In this document: piece after piece, positions 60,026 to 64,000 of the stretch | Layout of the letters: the number at the start of each line of letters is the position of its first letter | Position numbering within the stretch: the stretch's first letter is position 1 | DNA from: Multifurca ochricompacta | Lineage: Eukaryota; Basidiomycota; Agaricomycetes; Russulales; Russulaceae | Length of the DNA: 64,000 bases | Reading direction: 5' to 3' | NCBI GenBank assembly: GCA_022496185.1 | Contig: WTXG01000012.1 | Coordinates: forward strand, 310,001-374,000 | Translations under genes and position numbers: made by a program | Notes under the pieces: model-generated | Told to the model about the DNA's origin: nothing | The model's database searches: none | Seen by the model: the letters and a program-made list of their open reading frames with translations, nothing else

Positions 60026-61679
60026 TTATGCGGAGCGCACAGGACGATTCAGGGCCCTTCGTACCCATCTGGAGAATATCTTCAGGCTGCCTTGACGCTC
60101 TGAAGCACGATAGGCAATCGGTTCGCGGGTACTTGCGCGGCTAGATCCCTCAACCCAGGAGATAAGAGGCGCGCAGCCATCGAGAACACCGAAGATCTCT
60201 TGACGACGTTTACTCGCGGATGAAACTGAGCTTGGAGCAACGCGGAACGTGAAACCAGGGAGAGGATCATTGACAATGGAATATCGCTCGCCAGCACATA
60301 AAACGGGTTCCTGGAAGTGAACGCCAGCAAGACGGGTTGAAATGAGGTGTGGGACCCATGGAGGTGTAAGTGATCGCGAAACAACACCGCTCCAATCCCT
60401 GCGTGTCGAGTAAGTCATTACATGTATTCACAGGGTGGCAAGTGCGCACATGGTAGCAAAGAAGGGGTGATTCTTAATATCCGTGATGTTAGAGAGACGA
60501 GCATCAGGACTTTTGCGTAGCAACTGAATGACGAAATGAGAACAACCCTTAAAACTGCAATGAAGACTTACATTGACCACCAGGTCAACAGCGTCTTCAG
60601 ACATACATGATCTTTCAAACGTGACAGGTTCGTCGCATTTGACATGCTGGGCAAAATGACGCAGCCACCTCGGATCATCAACCGGAACAGTGTTGACCTG
60701 GAATGCCTCCTATGTTTTCTACTTTGAATGGGATGAAACGAAGAGAAAGGCAATCGACTCTCACCTTACCGCTCAGCATTTCGTACAAGATCACACCGAA
60801 CGCCCAGAGGTCCACTTCAAAGCTGTAATCCTCTCCGAAAAGGACCTCTGGAGATGAAAAGGCAGGTGTGCCAACACGGCCGCGCGTAAAGTACCCATCA
60901 GGGGTGGAGGTGTCACGGTCAAATTGCCAAGCAATACCGAAATCGCCGAGAACAACGTGGCCATCCATGTCTATGAAGATGTTCTCGGGCTTAACGTCTC
61001 GATGTACTATATTGTGTGCATGAACGTGCTCGATAGCAAGGAGCTGAGTAGCAAGGTTAGGAGAGTGACAGCCACTAAAATGACAGGGGCGTACGAGTTC
61101 TGCCATATAGAAACGTACGGCTTCCACATCAAGGACCCTGGATATCTGGAGTTGTTGAAGATCTCCTCCAGGAAGGTACTCCTGCCACTGGACTTAGCAC
61201 ACAGAACAGGTACCTGGAAGGCTAAGGATTTACCGTTACGAGATAGAAGTTTTCTGTATCGTGAAAGCATGCATGTAGCGGAAGAATGAGGTCACTTCCG
61301 TTCAGTTCTGAGAGAGCGACCTGTTCATTGACGACCGCTCTGCACGCAACTTTCCTGCCATCTACAGTGTACTTGTCTACGGCTTTGAGAGCATACAAAG
61401 AGGATGTATGCTTCTCTCGCACGAGGTAAACGGTCGCATTTGCTCCCGCACCCAAGGTGCGTAAGACCTCGTAATCGTCGAGGCAGGGGATGCTGCTTGC
61501 ACTCTGCGCAGGCAAAGCAGCGCCAGTACAATGCTTGACAAGAAAGTATGACATATTGTCAAAAAGACTGGCCTATCTTTTGAAAGTGGACGGGGATTGA
61601 ATTTAGAGCTCACCTCTACTGAACGTGCCCTCGAGTTAACTAGTGATTGAATGTGGGATTGGAGTTTTGTATTGAGCAT
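60026..61679 (-). CDS. AGC-like Ser/Thr protein kinase 3
   Basis: Paralogue of kinases 1 and 2. The start at 61677-61679 gives MLNTKLQSHIQSLVNSRARS, joined by an intron to SASSIPCLDDYEVLRTLGAG. The glycine loop is LGAGANATVYLV and the catalytic lysine is in YALKAVDK. Later exons have EYLPGGDLQQLQ, IVHRDVKPENIFIDMDGHVV, GDFGIAWQFDRD and VGTPAFSSPEVLF. The AGC tail reads HPFFATMDWSGVVSRSLTPP, then WVPHL. The C-terminus shares features with kinase 1: NDPLPGFTFRVAP, ISWVEG and RWVRRALNRP. The first half of the activation segment carries an insert (TSTPDGYFTRGR) not seen in the others. About seven introns were traced and the frame is intact. Confidence 0.85.
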
Positions 61680-61923
61680 AGATGATGGTGGTTTTTGAAA
61701 GATGATAAGTCCAATAGGGAGCGGACATGAGAGCACTGTAATAAATAGATATAATGATAGGGGTCATGGTCGTTTAGGAGAGGAGGGCAGTGCCATTCAT
61801 TTTCCATTTACATTCCTCTTTCCGTGTGTATGTGTGTATGTGTATGTGTGGCTCTGTGTGTGTGGCTTACGCACATTACACTCGCCCCCAAACAAGGCAA
61901 GTCACCTTCCAAATCTATAAACA

Positions 61924-62949
61924 ATGAACTCTTTACTCATCCACCACCCCCACCCCCACCTCCAGCAACTACGACTACGACTACAAATATCATCAACACG
62001 AAGTAGATCATTATTATTATTTCATCATCCATTGACGACGACAACATCACAAAGGCGGTTTGTGTCCCATAACTCGGAAACTGTAAAGGACAAGTCTGCC
62101 GTCGGGGTACGTCATTTAACCATCTGACATCTCATCAGATAGCTCTACTATTTTGTCTTAAAAGAATACCCTTTAAAATATAGGTCTTTACCCCCACAGC
62201 AGCTGCCTCTTTGTTCTTTCTGGCTCTGGCCTTTATTTCTACTTCAGATGGGAGAAGCAACGGCTGCAAGAGCAAAAGCGTACGTTCAAGCGTTAACATC
62301 TTCTCCCTTCACCTTCGTAATCACCAACTCGGAACAGAGAAGGAAATGGAATCGCGTTCCGTTGGGCGCGCACACGTTGGCGGGCCGTTTCAAATGACCA
62401 CTCACGAAGGCAAACCATTCACAGACAAGGACTTGCTTGGAAAATGGAGTCTCATCTACTTTGGTTTCACAAACTGCCCAGACATTTGCCCGGAAGAGTT
62501 GGACAAAATGGGTGCTGCTGTGACAGAGCTTGGTGCGTGGCTTTCTTCCCGGCTGCGCCTCAAACCCGACTCACTAATGCTTCGCTGTAGACAAGATATT
62601 CGGGCCAATTGTTCAGCCGATATTCATCTCGGTCGATCCCGCGCGTGACACGCTCCCACAGATGACCCGTTATGTGTCCGACTTCCACCCGCGTCTCATT
62701 GGGCTCGCAGGTGACTACGCGACAACAAAGGCAACATGCAAGGCGTACCGAGTGTATTTTTCAACTCCACCGGGTACTAAACCAGGAGATGACTACCTCG
62801 TCGACCACTCTATATTCTTTTATTTCATGGATCCAGACGGCAAGTTTGTTGACGCTTTTGGCAAATCTAGCACGGAAATGGACGTCGTCGAGAGAGTGAA
62901 ACGGGAGGTAGAGGAATGGAACGCGGAAAAAAAAGCGCGTCTCGTTTGA
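61924..62949 (+). CDS. SCO1: SCO1 copper chaperone of cytochrome c oxidase, one apparent 1-nt deletion
   Basis: Inner-membrane mitochondrial protein that delivers copper to the CuA site of cytochrome c oxidase subunit 2. The start at 61924 gives a His/Ser/Arg-rich presequence ending [18 protein letters not shown]. After an intron at about 62109-62184 comes the single membrane segment ([16 protein letters not shown]) followed by [13 protein letters not shown]. Here one T is missing at about 62236, which breaks the frame. The next exon has [19 protein letters not shown], and the thioredoxin-like fold carries the copper-binding [13 protein letters not shown] later intron splits TEL from [20 protein letters not shown]. 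The metal-binding His is in [13 protein letters not shown]. Convergent with NDUFB7. Confidence 0.94.
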
Positions 62950-63094
62950 CGCCCACAACCATAAAGAACTCACACTATAATGTTTTGCACTATCATAACC
63001 TCCGCTACTACCACCACTCCGCAATTTTTGTTTGTATCTTCCTTCTGAACCAGGAATTGAATTGAGATACGTAAGATGACACGGTGCCCGTCTA

Positions 63095-63606
63095 TTATGA
63101 GTCCGCTGCAGCCTCTCTCTCCCGGAGTTTCTGCTTGGAGAGTGCCTTCATCCTGCGAATGTAGCTGATCACCAAGCATGTTCAGGTTGACGACAACATC
63201 CATTAGGAGTAAAGGGAGGCGTACTCATCATATTGGCACCTAAAATCAAGTATTAAAATGCCAGCTAGCATTAGACAACATCCATCTGAACAGGCGATGA
63301 CGAGACGCACTTCTCATAAGCATGTCTTTCATTCTCGCATTCCCAAGGCAAGTAATATTTTTCCTTGCGGCAAACATTCAACGGTAGCAGCAGGCTGCAC
63401 GCACAGAGAAGAGAAGAACCATACGCATAGCGAGTCGGTCGATTAGCAGGACATGGAAAAAGGTGTAACGTGGCCACAACAGGCTCATGTCAGAGGCAGA
63501 AGTCGTGTGTGAATGGGGAAAACACATACGCGGAGCACTGATCCCGCCAAGCAAGTGGGACCCTGTGTGCCTTGAGCTCTTCCTGTGAGGCTGTGGTGGA
63601 GGACAT
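63095..63606 (-). CDS. NDUFB7: NADH:ubiquinone oxidoreductase subunit NDUFB7 (B18)
   Basis: Accessory subunit of mitochondrial complex I, imported to the intermembrane-space side and held by disulfides. Four short exons are joined by three introns (about 63417-63524, 63252-63322 and 63141-63210, estimates). The ATG at 63604-63606 gives SSTTASQEELKAHRVPLAWR. The twin CX9C pattern is exact: CSALLLPLNVC and CENERHAYEKC. The end reads CQYDEMK and ALSKQKLREREAAADS, with the stop at 63095-63097. The protein is about 75 residues, shorter than animal B18 but similar to fungal forms. The frame is intact. The splice sites agree with the CX9C spacing, which makes this small gene secure despite its size. 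Confidence 0.88.
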
Positions 63607-63952
63607 TCTATTGATATCGATATGCTGAGTGGTGTGGGTTTGTGGTGTTGGTGTTGTTGGTTAACTCAACCTCCTACGATGCCGGCCCGGTCGGAGACCC
63701 ATGAGCACGACGCCACGACACCACTCACACCAGCACTTCGTATGGGTGCGTCACTGGGTACACAATTCAATGGATTTGATTCATATACAGCAGTATCAAT
63801 ACTCCTACAACCGTGTCACCACGCTCGGAATATTGATATCAACCCCAAACCCACCCTTTCTATCTCCTCTCCTCTCCGACTTTCACCGACTCGGATACAC
63901 TTTGAAACTCAATTCGCCTCTCTTTTGTGCTCGGTCCCGCGGCTCGCCATCC
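63607..63952. other. Upstream region of NDUFB7
   Basis: 346 bp between the NDUFB7 start and the possible new ATG. CT-rich sequence precedes 63953. No other feature was seen. Confidence 0.4.
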
Positions 63953-64000
63953 ATGTTTCGGGACCCTGGGCGCAATTATTTCGAGTTCCGAAATCGTGCA
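63953..64000 (+). CDS. Possible start of a gene cut by the window end
   Basis: An ATG in good context (ccATGt after CCATCC) opens FRDPGRNYFEFRNRA and runs off the window. The upstream region is divergent from NDUFB7, so a plus-strand gene here is plausible. No family can be named from 16 codons. Confidence 0.3.
   Translation, partial: MFRDPGRNYFEFRNRA

Overview
The window is a piece of nuclear chromosome from a basidiomycete fungus, most likely a mushroom-forming agaricomycete. Evidence: a multi-exon laccase, many introns of about 45-70 nt with fungal CTRAY-type branch sites, a Tea4/Bud14-type SH3 gene, and two STAND/NACHT receptor-like genes of the kind expanded in Agaricomycetes. There is no rRNA, convincing tRNA, CRISPR array, recognisable transposase or prokaryotic feature.

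Layout. 1-4.2 kb, minus strand: a truncated hypothetical gene and a laccase. 5.3-16.7 kb, plus strand: TCF25/RQC1, an SMN orthologue and URB1 in tandem. 17-23.5 kb, minus strand: ADE2 and the rRNA-processing kinase GRC3. 23.7-29 kb, plus strand: an SH3/RA-like polarity protein (head to head with GRC3) and TSR2. 29-35.6 kb: mitochondrial malate dehydrogenase (minus), a C2H2 zinc-finger regulator and AGC-like kinase 1 (plus). 36-43.6 kb: a short-chain dehydrogenase (minus), CCT2 and a protein O-mannosyltransferase (plus). 44-50 kb: a NACHT-ankyrin receptor (plus) and actin (minus). 51-61.7 kb, minus strand: kinase 2, a NACHT/beta-propeller receptor and kinase 3. 61.9-64 kb: SCO1 (plus), NDUFB7 (minus) and the likely start of one more gene.

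Functional themes. Four genes between 5 and 29 kb serve ribosome synthesis or quality control (TCF25/RQC1, URB1, GRC3, TSR2), with SMN (snRNP assembly) beside them. Three serve mitochondria (MDH, SCO1, NDUFB7). The 33-62 kb part holds an accessory set: three paralogous AGC-type kinases sharing an unusual conserved C-terminus, and two different STAND receptors, one lying directly between two of the kinases.

Sequence quality. About 22 sites in conserved genes need exactly one extra base to restore the family protein. Every one is a missing base, usually in a short homopolymer, and none is an extra base. CCT2, which should be essential, has five. These look like consensus deletion errors rather than pseudogenes, so affected genes are annotated as whole genes spanning the frame breaks. 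The best biological curiosities are a 6-nt micro-exon in malate dehydrogenase, a poly-asparagine laccase C-terminus made by an AAT microsatellite, and the three-member kinase family.
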